64,000 nt of DNA from Rhynchopus sp. YZ270_cl-10 (lineage: Eukaryota; Euglenozoa; Diplonemea; Diplonemida; Diplonemidae): assembly GCA_964035575.1 (NCBI GenBank), contig OZ037859.1, positions 868,001-932,000 of the forward strand, given 5' to 3'. This document shows, one piece after another, positions 34,295 through 45,237 of this stretch. The position numbers were made by a program, and so were the translations under genes. The notes under the pieces were generated by a model. That model ran no database searches. It had not been told where the DNA came from and saw nothing but the letters and a program-made list of their open reading frames with translations. Each line of letters starts with the position of its first letter. Within the stretch, counting starts at the first letter, position 1.

Positions 34295-35143
34295 TTGTTG
34301 ATACTGCTCCTCGGATCGCTTATTTGGCGGTTGAGAGTGTTTCCTTGTGCAGTCTAGTTGTGGGGTGTCATTGCAATATTAGAGTTGTGCTTGGTTGGAA
34401 CGTATTTAAGTTTATGTAACACAGAAATGCAATAGCTATACTGACTCCCCTTCCCTCTTTTTACATGTTCTTATTGTCGTTTCAGGAACACCAATTTTTT
34501 CAGGATACTTGTTCACAGGTGTTTTTGTGGGATAATGTCTGTGATCCACCTGGTATCTGTTCTATATTTATTCTATTACGATCTCTGAACCGCTCTAAGA
34601 CACTTTTTACCGTGACCTTCTAGTGTCTTTGATGTGGGAGAGACGAAGCCACAGCTTGATTGTGTTAAGAGGGCGAGAAACAGTGTATAGGCACAGTTGG
34701 GGGAGGTGGACTTGATGTAGGAGGACTTCTCGCCTAATCGATAGGTCTTGGCCTCACCATCTCTCTGAGCACGTGTAGGTGGGTGGCCGTCCTGTGCGGA
34801 GGGCGACGAGTCTGTTGTTCATTGCGGAGAAGATGTGTCTAGTACAGAAGTAAGCCAAGAGGCCAGTTATGGTGTTGATGGGGGTAGGCTACCAGGTGGT
34901 CCAGATAGTTGGCGATGATGGGAAGTGAGGTACAGTCGGCGTCTCGTGTACCCTCCGCTTTTACGCAGTGAACATGTCGAAAATATGCGCAATCGACCCT
35001 CGGGTAATATTTTTCATTTCGAAACCGGAATTTTTTGTAAGATTGTCACGAGGAACGAGAATTGATTTGAATATCCTCATCCCCCACATTCCATTTCCCC
35101 CGTTTCCTCACAAAACAACCCTACAGGCAATTACAACGATGCG
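34295..35143. other. Spacer between satellite and first plus-strand gene
   Basis: No gene recognised. It ends in a pyrimidine-rich leader for the HEAT-repeat gene. If the two gene blocks are transcription units, rightward transcription should begin here or inside the satellite. Confidence 0.5.
35080..35126 (+). promoter_or_regulatory. Pyrimidine tract plus AG ahead of HEAT-repeat gene
   Basis: CCCCCACATTCCATTTCCCC and CGTTTCCTC lead to ACCCTACAG, 17 nt upstream of the ATG at 35144. A minimal upstream frame ATG CGA TGA begins at 35139, and its stop overlaps the start codon. Confidence 0.5.
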
Positions 35144-36541
35144 ATGAGCCGAACAGTGGAGAAGCACCTCGGTTCTTTGAGGTCTCTGTTGCAGGATGTT
35201 GAAGGGAACTGTGGACACATCCGCGACGCTCTTGCGCAGTTTTATGGCTTGCTAGAAGATGGTCTGTGGGAGGGAGATGTGGAGGCAGGTGTCGCAGTGG
35301 TGATGCTGCTCTGTGGCGATGATGTGTTCAGCCATGCGGACGCACGCCTGCAGTGCGACGTGTTGCGGTGCGTGGTGTGTGTCTCGCTCACGATGCTCAC
35401 CCAATTGGACACCGCTGCTGCAGAGGTGGAGAAGGTGGCTGTGGTGGGCATGCTGCAGCACGTCATACAGCTTCTCGCCGCTAGCAGCAGACACCGCATT
35501 GCACGTGTCCGGTGCACTGCCATCAAATGCGCGAAGATGTGTGCCCAACACACTTCCTGCCCGTTCCCGTCTCTGCTGAGTCTGCTCGAGCTGGCCCTGC
35601 CCCGCATGCACGACCCTGCCACAGAGGTGCGTGAAGCGGCCCTAGCGTGTCTGCTCTTCCTCAACCAACGTGTCGCCTCTCAGAGCAGCCGCCACGCAGG
35701 CCTGCTCCACAACGAAATGCTCTCGCGTCTCCTCTTTGTAGTGCGCGACCCTTCACACGAAGCCAGGGTGCGTTGTGCACAGCTTCTCTCGACGTGTGTT
35801 TCTGCGTCCAGAGAGACCCTTCTATGCGGGCTTGCTTCCGAGGAGTGGGTGGAAGGTCTGCAAAATGAGCGGAGCAGTCTCGACTGCGTAGGTTTGATGC
35901 ATCTCGCTCTAGAGGACGACAGTGCCGACGTGCGACGCATCGCAACCACAAGCATGCGCCGTCTTGGGTGTTATGGAGGGGCAAGCGACCTTTTCTTACA
36001 GAAGTGCATGGACTCTGCTGTGGACGTCTGCAACGACGAAAGCGAGGAGGTGCGCATGGCTGCGCTGTCCTGCGTATGCGAGTGGTCGCGTGGGCGGTTC
36101 ATTGGCGAGACGTTGCTGCGTGTGGTGTTGGACAGCTTGGCAGACACCCCCAACGTTCTGCGTATTGCGCTCTGTATGTGTGCCTGTGTTGTTGTGTCTG
36201 ACCTTGCTATGCTCAAACTCTGTGCAGAGTCAATCCTTGCGGTCTTAACGACACCGAGCCTTTCTTCTAACTTCGAGACTGCGTGGCAGGTGATGGCAAA
36301 GATTGGAAGTTCCCACCCTCATGCACACGAGCTTGCTTCCTCATTGCTGCCGCCCTCTGGGAGTGTGCCGCTAACGCAGGCGGCACAGAAAGGCATCTAC
36401 CTCATGCTGACCTCCTCTGAGCACGGCCTCTCTACACTACCGACAATGCATCAAATGTTCCTACAAGCCGTCGACGACGCCCCTCACAAACTTTATGAAG
36501 CTATCGACCTAGAATGCCCAGGGCAGGAGGCTCAAGGGTGA
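35144..36541 (+). CDS. HEAT-repeat protein, INTS4-like
   Basis: 465 residues, all helical, composed of HEAT/ARM repeats with the usual D-x-x-x-x-V-R signature (DPATEVREAALACLLFL, DPSHEARVRCAQLLSTC, DDSADVRRIATTSMRRL, DESEEVRMAALSCVCEW). The order of the last repeats and the following WQVMAKIGSSHPHAHELASSLL resemble the middle of Integrator subunit 4 (FLGSRHPTLVLPLVPELL in the animal protein). INTS4 joins the INTS9-INTS11 endonuclease module in animals. The protein is about half the length of animal INTS4, and HEAT proteins resemble each other, so the assignment is tentative. It is intronless and is the first gene right of the satellite. Confidence 0.6.
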   Translation: MSRTVEKHLGSLRSLLQDVEGNCGHIRDALAQFYGLLEDGLWEGDVEAGVAVVMLLCGDDVFSHADARLQCDVLRCVVCVSLTMLTQLDTAAAEVEKVAVVGMLQHVIQLLAASSRHRIARVRCTAIKCAKMCAQHTSCPFPSLLSLLELALPRMHDPATEVREAALACLLFLNQRVASQSSRHAGLLHNEMLSRLLFVVRDPSHEARVRCAQLLSTCVSASRETLLCGLASEEWVEGLQNERSSLDCVGLMHLALEDDSADVRRIATTSMRRLGCYGGASDLFLQKCMDSAVDVCNDESEEVRMAALSCVCEWSRGRFIGETLLRVVLDSLADTPNVLRIALCMCACVVVSDLAMLKLCAESILAVLTTPSLSSNFETAWQVMAKIGSSHPHAHELASSLLPPSGSVPLTQAAQKGIYLMLTSSEHGLSTLPTMHQMFLQAVDDAPHKLYEAIDLECPGQEAQG

Positions 36542-36915
36542 CTGCAAGATGCGAGAACGGAGTAGCAGAGGTTATTTTTGTGAGTATTTTTGTGACTCAG
36601 CATGAGAGGCTTCGGATCATCTCGACAATTTTTTTCTTTTTTGCTGCAGTGGTTGTTACTACTTCGGGGGTTAGGTAGTTGGGGAAGGGGGTACATCTTT
36701 GCTGGTATCTGTTTGATGAACCGTAATTGTCAATGCAATAACGGGTACACGAAATGGGGACAAAAAAAATGCACTTTTATGGATGAACGAATAAATGTTT
36801 CTCCCCCACCCCCCTTCATTCATTTAATATCCTTGGGGTTTTCTGGTTTCCCCTTAATTTTCCTGTTCTTCCTTCCTTTGTGATACATTTTTCACCCCCT
36901 TCTCTTCAGAACGGC
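36542..36915. other. Spacer with pyrimidine leader of the enoyl-CoA hydratase gene
   Basis: A/T- and T-rich. The last 60 nt (about 36848-36909) are strongly C/T-rich and end CTCTTCAG, 6 nt before the ATG at 36916. Confidence 0.5.
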
Positions 36916-37689
36916 ATGTCGACACCAATGCGTGGGAACAGTGTCGAGAGGGTGCGGACACGGGTGGAGGGTAATGTGGCTGTGATGACGCTTTGTGGGG
37001 TGGGTGTGGAGGAGTGGGGGACGTTGTGTGAGGAGCACAGATTGAACCCTGTGCTCCTCACTCAAATGGAGGCTGCGCTGGACGGCGTGGAGGGTAACCC
37101 TGCGGTTCGCGCAGTGGTGGTCTCGGGGGAGGGGCGCTTCTGGTCGAATGGCCTCGACCTGAAGTGGATGGACGCCTTCCCTGCGCAGGCAGATGCCCTG
37201 CAACACCGTGTTGAGCGCCTCCTCGCACGTCTCCTCACATTCCCCGTCCCGACCGTTGCCGCCCTCAACGGCCACACCGCAGCAGCAGGCGCCATGCTCG
37301 CTCTCTCCCTCGACCAACGTGTCATGAACGCACACCGCGGTTATTTCTTCGTCCCAGGCTCTCACATCGGGCTCATCTATTCAAAAGGCATGGCAGAGCT
37401 CCTGAAGGCGAAAACGCCAAACGCCATGCACAATGCCTTGATCGTGCAGTCGGCGCGCTTCACAGCAGCACAACTCATGGACCACAAGGTGGTGGAGAAA
37501 GTCGCCGCCCCATCTAGTGTGCTGGACGAGGCGTTGACCCTGGCAGGTGTGTTGTCTCAGCACAAACCTTACGAAGGCCAGCGCGATGTGATGACCGGAA
37601 TAAAGAAACGGGTCTATGACAAAGCATTTGAAAGTCTTTTGGAGGGTGGGGAAAACATGGGGTTTGCAACACGAGCCTCCAAGCTGTGA
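36916..37689 (+). CDS. Enoyl-CoA hydratase/isomerase family, peroxisomal (C-terminal SKL)
   Basis: 257 residues of the crotonase fold. The two oxyanion-hole segments are FWSNGLDLKWM (about 81-91) and NGHTAAAGAMLALSLDQRV (about 119-137). The closest family by eye is the delta3-delta2-enoyl-CoA isomerase (ECI/PECI) branch, as in plant ECI, because of SNGLDLKW. The usual hydratase glutamates are not evident (VPGSHIGLIYSKGM in that region), which also favours an isomerase or a divergent member. The protein ends RASKL, a type-1 peroxisomal targeting signal, so it probably acts in peroxisomal or glycosomal oxidation of unsaturated fatty acids. The start at 36916 follows CTCTTCAG; an upstream in-frame ATG at 36880 lies inside the pyrimidine tract. 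Confidence 0.88.
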   Translation: MSTPMRGNSVERVRTRVEGNVAVMTLCGVGVEEWGTLCEEHRLNPVLLTQMEAALDGVEGNPAVRAVVVSGEGRFWSNGLDLKWMDAFPAQADALQHRVERLLARLLTFPVPTVAALNGHTAAAGAMLALSLDQRVMNAHRGYFFVPGSHIGLIYSKGMAELLKAKTPNAMHNALIVQSARFTAAQLMDHKVVEKVAAPSSVLDEALTLAGVLSQHKPYEGQRDVMTGIKKRVYDKAFESLLEGGENMGFATRASKL

Positions 37690-38044
37690 GCGTTGTGGTG
37701 TGAGTGGTTTTTGAGTGGTCTGAGTGGACACGTTATCGGCCGTGGCAGTGGGGTTCAGCCTGGGTGGGAAGACACAAAGTCAAACCAGGGTGGTAGGGAC
37801 ATTGCATGAAGCCTATCCTTCATTTCAAATGGGTGACGGAAGTCGAATGGCTTCCTCTTGGCTGAGACGCTCAGGCCGAGAACTTTTAAAAAACAAAACA
37901 AAAACTGAATGTTTGTTATTTGTATCTGGTTTGTTTGACAACTGTTGCTTTCGTTTGCTTCTACACCCATTTATTCACCCATTTTACTCCCTCCCCCACA
38001 CACACAACACTACAAAGGGTGATCGGGTGTTATTTTTCCCCACA
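37690..38044. other. Spacer before QCR9-like gene
   Basis: No gene. The pyrimidine-rich part (about 37965-38015) ends CACTACAAAG about 23 nt before the next ATG. Confidence 0.5.
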
Positions 38045-38716
38045 ATGTACCGTTTCATTTACCAAACGACGATGTACCGTAACTCGCACTACATGCTTGC
38101 GATCGCAGGGTTGGCAATTGGATACGAGTACGTGAACAAGGAGATTTCCCACAGCATCTTCTTGCAGGCAAACAAGGGGGTATGCCGATTATTTCTCTAT
38201 TTTTCCTTCTCCTCTCAAAATGTCCACACGCTACGGAGCCAATTATTGTCTCAAACTTAGGAACATCTTGTTGATAGTATACTGGGTATTGATACATGAG
38301 GACTTCGTCACCTTTCTAGTATATTAGGATTTTCTGCCTCAACCCAATATCACAACCTGTATATGCAGCCTATGAGCAATCAGCTGTTGCTTCGTGTTCG
38401 AAGCAGCTTTTGCTGTCCTTGTAAGAGAGAGAAGAGAAACTCCAATTCTCAGGTTTTGAGAGGTCTACCCACCCTGTTAGAAGCGGTAATCACGAAACCT
38501 AACAAAAAAAGAAATGTCGAAACTACAGAAAATAATAGAAAAAATCCTTTTATATTTTGTGTGTACCGAAGTATGAAACCCTTTTATTTTTTTATTCTAC
38601 CTACAGTTCCTGCAGCACGAGCTGCGCCGGAAGATCACCGACGAGCGCACTGAGGCCGGCGAGCCCACAACATGGAACTGGGGAATCCACCACATCATCG
38701 ACTCGCCCAACAAAGA
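38045..38716 (+). CDS. Small single-pass membrane protein, QCR9-like (complex III), partial
   Basis: Exon 1 is 38045-38179 (45 codons) and exon 2 is 38607-38716 or beyond. Donor GTATGC and acceptor CTACAG join in phase 0 to read NKG/FLQHELRRK. The N-terminal YRFIYQTTMYRNSHYMLAIAG, followed by one membrane helix (YMLAIAGLAIGYEYV), a short helix and NKG, matches the layout of cytochrome bc1 subunit 9 (human NEGKLWKHI). QCR9 is a small subunit of mitochondrial complex III. Exon 2 continues with TDERTEAGEPTTWNWGIHHI, an extension not found in animal or yeast QCR9. A donor GAGTATGT follows DSPNK; the last exon is not certain. Reading on instead would end at 38824 after translating a dispersed repeat. 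Functional call from short similarity only. Confidence 0.55.
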
Positions 38717-38738
38717 GTATGTCATACTTTCCTCTTTT

Positions 38739-38783
38739 GGTACACTGCCACAAGAGGGCTTTGTATCTAAAGTCACACCCCTC
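38739..38783 (+). repeat. Dispersed motif 1b (TACACTGTCACGAGAGGG type)
   Basis: Reads GGTACACTGCCACAAGAGGG then CTTTGTATCTAAAG. Related to 57356-57402 and 61457-61494. It lies just after the second QCR9-like donor, so it is probably intronic, and points with the genes. Confidence 0.6.
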
Positions 38784-40764
38784 AAGAAAACACACCGAGT
38801 AGATAATTTCTGGAAAAATTCCTGACAGAGGTGGTGTGTATCTCTTATTCAATTTTTTTCCCTTGGGAGTTGCACCCCCTCGGGGAAAAAAGCTTCAAAT
38901 TTCCCCTGGAGTATAACAGGGGGTCCTAGGGGTACCACATCACCCACTGTAATATGCTTTCACACCTTTCCCCCTATTTCACCACATACTCATCCTTACA
39001 CCATAAATAATTGTTGTTTTCTTACTCACTGTGCTTTAACTTTAATTGGGAAATGACGTTGCTTTCGACAACCACATTGTGCAAATCGGTATAGCTGATG
39101 CTGTACGATGCGCGTTCAACGTGACCCATTGCCTAATGCACCTAATGTACCTAATACACTCTTCCCTAACACTACCAGGGAACATTAGTATGCCGGTGTG
39201 CCGGTGTGGCCACACCGGCTAAGCCGGTGTGGGATTTTGAGAAAAAAAAAAAAAAAAAGAAAAAGGCAGATTTTTGAATTTTTTTCTGAATTTTATCTCC
39301 TCATACAAGGCTACAACCACATCTGTAGCGGTTTCTTATGTGCATGTGACCCCACCACAAAGACCAATCGGTCCGTTCAATCAAAAGAAATAGATGTTTG
39401 CAACTCTCATAAAAAAGTAGCGTACCGTGCGCCTGCGGCGCAGCTAAAAATGACGAGCGGTAGCCCACAGCTCTACCCTAGGCCATAGTCACAGCTACCT
39501 TTACCATAGTTTGGCTATAAAAGCGTGCGATTTTATGTCACAATTTTTGAAATGTTGCGTACCGTGGCTTCGCCAGAAAAGTTTTGATGCCATATGGTTA
39601 GACAAGGGCGCGGAGGGGAAAGAGTTGTGGAGGTCTCTGCCAAAAATGCGTTGGGAAAAAAAAATTGCCTCACACCGGCTTTTTTGGCTCACACCGGCTT
39701 TTTTTTCAAAATCTCAAACTACCAATGTCCCCTGAACACTACCCTACAAACAGCAACTTCGAGCTCAAATGCGGTAACCCTTGCTACCTTATGGAGCCAG
39801 GAAACTAGGGTCACAACACACAATGGCCCGCACATAGTCCCCCGCCCCATCCCCTTTTTGGGAAATAGAATTGAAAATCACATTCGCACAGTATTATTGC
39901 AAAAAAAAAAAAGCAAAGTATGGGAGGGTGGGCTGAAAGGGGCATAACCGTTCGAAAAGGGAAAGGCCCTTATTGGGTATCAAGGAGAGACAATACTGTT
40001 GGGGTTGAGGGGGGAGGGGGTGAGTCTGAAGGAAGTAGGGTAATTTTTTTTTTTTGCACATTCGCAACTACACTACCCTCACTTGACAACAGTTTTTTTT
40101 TTCCAGTTCAAAGGGAAAAAAAGAAAATGGGTGTATTAAAGAAAAGGGGTGAGCATTGGTTGATTCCTATTTTTTTCCCTTGAAAATATGTATTGTGCCT
40201 GGGGCTTTTTCATCTTTTCAAAGTGTTCAAAAAAAATTATTTTTTTTGTGTCATTATATCATGCTTTGGCGTCCTTGCAGAATTTGTACCCAATTATTGG
40301 CTTTTTTAAATCGAAATTTGATAATAAAAGGCAAGTCGTAATAACCCAGGAAGGGTTTTTTTTTAAATAAAAAAAAGTTTGGTTAGAGATGGGTATACAC
40401 GAATACTCCCTCTCATCCCGTCTCTACTACTTATTGACAACAAAGAAAGAGCCAAGCATATGTTCAACACCCAACGGGGGTGGGGTGGCGCTAGTGCAAT
40501 GAAAAAAGTTTTTTTTTTTTTTTTAATGCAATTCTTTGGCGCCCCCGGGAAGCAACTAAATGAACACAACAAAAAAAAAAAGCCACCCCGCTCATATTCA
40601 GGTCTTCTTAGGTTACTCCCCTTTCCCCTCCCCTTCCTTCCCAACCTGGAAGAAGAATGCAAAAAAAAAAAAATGAAGCAACAAAAACAAAACAAAACAA
40701 AAGCAAATGCAAACCAAAACAAGAACACTACATGACACCCCCCTTTTTTTTTTTGTACATATTT

Positions 40765-40809
40765 TCAAATTTTTCCTTCCACCCTCCATCTCCACTTTTA
40801 ACTCTCCAG
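40765..40809 (+). promoter_or_regulatory. Pyrimidine tract plus AG ahead of CLASP
   Basis: TTTTTCCTTCCACCCTCCAT continues in C/T to CTCTCCAG at 40809, 39 nt upstream of the ATG at 40849. Confidence 0.45.
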
Positions 40810-40848
40810 GACGCCCTAGTGAGGGCCAAGCAAGACACGGTTGCCACG

Positions 40849-43800
40849 ATGCAAGCAACCACACCGAGAGGGGGGAAGGGGGGTGCACTGTCATTGTTGA
40901 CGCACAGCTACACGATGTCTTGCGCGGCGACGCCGTTGTGCAAGGATGAGAATGGGTTTGCAGCAGATTGCGAAAAGATACGTGAGAAGATTGAGGACGT
41001 GAAGACCCCCTGGACGGATCGTATGGATGCTCTGAAGCATCTGCAGTCGCTCATCCTCGGTGGTGCGGCAGAACACTACAACTTCCGCGACATTATGTCC
41101 GACAAGCTGCGCTACCCCATTGTCGCACAGATAGGCGAGCTCCGCTCGCAAATCGTGAAGGAAGTCTGCAACTGCGTGATGATCATCTGCAAGAGCGCGC
41201 CCGACGCCGTGTGGGATGAGATGTCCGCATGGTTTGTCCCCGCACTGCAAAAACAGCTTCCCGTCACAGTCCTCGCAATCTCATCCTCTGTGAACCAGGC
41301 GATCCGTCTCATCATCTCCAGGGGTCGCTTGGGGTTGCCCTGTTTGAAACAAATCCTTGAGGGCTGTCGCTTCAAGAATAAGACCCGAGTGCGTGCGTAC
41401 GAGCACCTCTTCTTCCTAGTCCACCACGTCCCTGTCGAGAAAATGCTGGGCCCCGACATGGAGGCGCTCCTCTCGCTTGTTGTCAACGGGATGGGCGACA
41501 CCGACCCTATTGTACGCCAGCTTGCACGCCTCGTGTACTGGGGTGTCGAGCGCAACACCTCTAAGGGCCAGGTCCTGTGGGGGCGTCTCTCTGACAACCA
41601 GCGCAAGCTCATCTCCGACGAGCAGTCTGTTTATTTGAGCATTGACCCGGAGCTGCTTCAGCCGCAGGGCGAGTCCAGTGAAATAGACTGTTCATCTGCT
41701 CTTGCTTCTTCTCAGGTTTCCCAGCCGCCTGCACAGCCTGCACGCCGCCCGAGCACAGGGACACAGAAGAGCACGCGGAGCGCTTCTGGCACGAGGGGGC
41801 GCATTCGGTCGCGTAGTGTGGTGTCTGCGGCAGCCTCGTCGCAGGTCACACAGGGGCCGCTAACGGAGACACGCAACGTCAACACCCTGCAGCAGCAGCC
41901 CCCTGCAAAGAAGGCGCTGCGCCAGGAGCGCCGCACGTCCCTCCCAGAACCGTCCCAGGCAGACGTGCTCGACGACCTCCTCAACGTCGCTGTCAAGGGC
42001 GCAACATGGGAGCAGCGTGCCGACGCCTTCTCCAGCGTCGCAGGGCTCGCCTCTGCCCAAGCATCCGGACCCCTCCTAGGCAAGGCAATAGAGGCAGCAC
42101 TCACACGGCTGCCATCAGAGCAGCATTTCAAGGTGATCACAGAAATATTGACATGGTATGGATCCGTTTTTTCCCCCTCTTTAACAATGGGCGCAAAGTG
42201 GTGATGTCGGGAACCGTTTGCACATCATGTCATCAACTTTAGGTTGGGGAAGAAGTCTGTTAATACCCTCTCAATTTGTTTGAGCAGATTTGGTGGTGTG
42301 ATAGTAGATTTTGAATTGAATATGAACCAAGGCGAGGTCAGGGTCGGGGTTGGGGGTTTTGACAACACAAAATAAAATTTCATTACAACAGCATCCAACA
42401 AATCATTGCTGCACACCCGCGTGACACTGCACGGTACCTCGAAAAGGTTCTTGTTGCTGTGTTTGGCTGCATGTCTGATAAGAAAGCGCTTGTCAAAGAT
42501 ACGGTATGTGCATGTTTCACCTCTATTTACCCCCTCCTTGTTAACGTTATTCCGTTCTTTCTCGCCAGTTCGATGAGGTGTTTTTGCACTTTCAACTTTT
42601 CTTTCTTTTCGAAAAATTTACAACCCCAACGATTTCCTGGGCAAGATAGGTTTGGGTCAGGCTTTATTCCTGCGTCAGTGGTCAAGGCTATGAGTGGAGA
42701 ACAGGACCATATTCCGTAAAACAGGTGAAGTTTTCTTTGTGCTTTCATCCGGATGGCTGACATAGTACTGGGGTCAGTCGGGGGTGCCTGCATCAAATAT
42801 AACAGTACATAACCAAACACCACAACCCCATCCACAGGCACGGGAAGTGATCAACACTGTGATGGGATGCAACACAGTGGGCACCATGCTCCAGGCCCTC
42901 CTCAAGGCTCTTGACTGCCCCTCGGCGAAGGTTAAGGTGTCCTGCCTTGAGTGCTTCTTTTATATTCTGAAGTTCTGCGCAGAATATTTACAGACAGGCA
43001 AGCACATGAACTTGTGTCTGGTTAAGCTTCTGGTATGAACTTTCTCCTTTCCTATATACTATAATTATAGGTTAGAATCTGCCGCAGTTTTGTCGGAGTC
43101 TTTTGGGGGTTTACTGAACCCCAGACTCCGGTGGACTCCGAGATGGCGCCGGGGTCGCTTTTTCTGTGTTTTTTTTATTTTTTTGGCAGATACCGACCGA
43201 GGTTGAGCGGGTTGTTGTATTTCAACTCAACTTTTTTTTGGATGTGAGAGACTCATCAGTTCTCCTTTTTCTTTTTAATCATGTTTGCTGTTGTCAATCG
43301 TTTAATTTAATTTGCAGAAAGTTCTCAAATCGAACGCCGAAGCTGCCGAGGCAGCTGAGATCGACCGAATGGTTCCCTCCTGCCTGCAGATCATGTGCCA
43401 GCTCCACCCAGAGTTGTTTGTAGAAGAGGCGGCCACACTTCAGCTGCAGCAGAGGCGTGAGCTTGTCGCTGTCACCGAGGAAGTGCTCCCTGACCTCCGT
43501 CGTACACTCATGAAGAACAACCAGCAACGCGTCTCGAAGGGCACTCCTACACAGGCGCAGCCGCAACAGCAGCAGATGCTTCAGCAACAGCCAGACCAGC
43601 ACCATCAACACCAGCAACACCAACACCACCACCAACACCAGCAGCAGCAGGTACTTCAGCAACAGCAGGTGCTTCAGCAGCAGCAGCAGCACTCCTTCCC
43701 CCCTGAGCGGACAAGCTCGCACGCAATGCACATCTCCCCAGAGGTTGCCCCAGCACCAGCGCCCGCAGCAGACAACTCACAGCTCTGGGCACACGGCGAC

Positions 43801-44439
43801 CGCAGCGACATCAAGCAGAAGGCCTTGAAGCAGCTCCTCGAGCGGCACCAGCGCGGGTGGACACCCTTCCGCGAGGTGATGGGGTCTGTGCTGGAGTGCA
43901 TCCACGACAACGACTTTGCAACACGGAGTTTGGCTGTGAGTGCGCTGGGGAACGCGCTGGAGGTGATGCCGGAGCAGTGCAGCGAGGTTCTGGTTGATGT
44001 GTTTCGGGGGCTGTTCCGGGCGGTGGACGACCAGCAGAGCGATGTGTCGACGAAGGCGAAGGAGGTGCTGTACACGATGAACCGCATTCCTGCGGAGTAC
44101 GTTGTGGATGCGGTGCTGACGCTTGCTGAGAGCATGTCGGACCGGTGCCTGCAGGTCACACTTGTGGGCATCTTTCCGAAGGCCTTGGCAGGACTGCCTC
44201 TGGAGGAACACATCCTGAAGCCCCTCCAAGCACTTATCCACTCATCCATCCAATCCGAGATGACAGACCTCCGCAAAGCAGCCACCTGGTGCCTCGTCGA
44301 CCTCTACATAGGCGCACACCAAACGGCCCTCTACCTCAGCACCGGTCTGCCCCCAGCAAAGATCCGCCTCCTCGACTTCTACATCTCCAAGCGCGGTGTG
44401 AACGGAAGCCTTGCCGCGGATCTAGAAGCATTTCGTTGA
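40849..44439 (+). CDS. CLASP microtubule-stabilising protein, four exons
   Basis: Exons 40849-42155, 42392-42503, 42838-43032 and 43318-44439 give 911 residues. Donors GTATGG, GTATGT and GTATGA, acceptors TACAACAG, TCCACAG and TTTGCAG; frame kept at every join. Residues about 50-270 form the CLASP_N TOG array (WTDRMDALKHLQSLILGGAAEH, LRSQIVKEVCN, VRAYEHLFFLVHHV, DTDPIVRQLARLVYWG). A basic Ser/Arg linker (STRSASGTRGRIRSRSV) follows, as in the microtubule-binding region of CLASPs. A second HEAT/TOG module spans about 370-540. A Q/H-rich spacer (about 580-630) precedes the C-terminal CLASP domain, which ends PPAKIRLLDFYISKR like the animal SKMKLLNLYIKRAQ. CLASPs suppress microtubule catastrophe at plus ends, cell cortex and kinetochores. 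A downstream in-frame ATG at 40915 is an alternative start. Confidence 0.92.
43555..43692 (+). repeat. CAG/CAC trinucleotide-rich tract in CLASP
   Basis: In-frame CAG, CAA, CAC and CAT codons encode a Gln/His spacer of about 45 residues. The mixture of codons suggests selection for, or tolerance of, the peptide and not a fresh slippage event. Confidence 0.8.
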
Positions 44440-44849
44440 TGCCCGAAACGACTTTCTTTCAGAGGGGGGGGGAAAAGCAGGTCAGATGTTACACTAAAAT
44501 TTAATACAACCTTTTTTTAAAGCCTTTGGGCAACGCTGATGTACAGGGCCTACCTCGGTAGGTATTGTCGATACAAAAAGAAAAGGAGATTCTGAGTGAG
44601 AGAGAGAGAGAAAGAGAAGAAAGGATAAAACAAAAATGAAAATATTTAGAAACACCAAACCCCACCCAGCACCCTGTCTCCACCCCTAGATGACTCACCC
44701 CACCCCGCCCCGTCCGTGCTTAGATCTCAACAAAAAGGAAGGGGAAAAAAAAAGTAAAAAAAAAAAAGAAATACCAGAGACGTGATTTGTTTAGACCTCT
44801 TCTTGTATATTGCCTTCTCCATCTCCGTGGTTTTACAATGGCTTTTTAA

Positions 44850-44891
44850 TAGATGTGTGTATGTGCATGAGAGGCACATTCATCTTACAAG
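44850..44891 (+). repeat. Dispersed motif 1 copy
   Basis: TAGATGTGTGTATGTGCATG, then AGAGGCACATTCATCTTAC and AAG. Nearly identical to the minus-strand copy at 3023-3060. Lies about 410 nt after the CLASP stop. Confidence 0.65.
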
Positions 44892-45040
44892 TTTTTTTTT
44901 TCTTCTTTGGATATTCAACAACACTAGGTTGTTCAATTCGTTGTAACCAGTATTGTGAAGCGACGATAAATAAGTGAAAAGTGTGTTTTGAAAATATCAA
45001 TTTATCTCGAAGGGTAGAGTGTATTTCTCTCTCCTCCCCT

Positions 45041-45066
45041 TTCAAGTGTCTGCGTTCGTAGATACG
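45041..45066 (+). repeat. Dispersed motif 2 copy
   Basis: TTCAAGTGTCTGCGTTCGTA then GATACG. About 150 nt downstream of the motif-1 copy, same order as elsewhere. Confidence 0.55.
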
Positions 45067-45237
45067 TTTTACCGTATGCGCTTTTGTAGGTGGAAATGAA
45101 AACATGAGCGTCTCTCTCCCTCTGATGCCTTCTACAAAAAAAAGCTTACCCCACTCCCTGTCACAGCATCCTGTAGATTATGTGCTGTGTATTACCCCAT
45201 TTCCCTTGTTGATCCCTAAAGTGACTGTCTTTTTGTA

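Larger units (their letters stand above)
38717..40848. other. 2.1-kb intron or spacer between QCR9-like gene and CLASP
   Basis: Palindrome GCCGGTGTGGCCACACCGGC sits at about 39199-39218, with further CACACCGGC copies at about 39215-39230, 39671-39680 and 39691-39700. GATTTTGAGAAAA near 39233 and its inverse TCAAAATCTC near 39707 suggest a decayed inverted-repeat element of about 0.5 kb. The end holds a pyrimidine tract (40765-40809) ending CTCTCCAG, 39 nt before the CLASP start. No gene seen; possible last exons of the QCR9-like gene begin after TTTTCCAG at 40106 or after CTCTCCAG at 40809, neither convincing. Confidence 0.5.
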
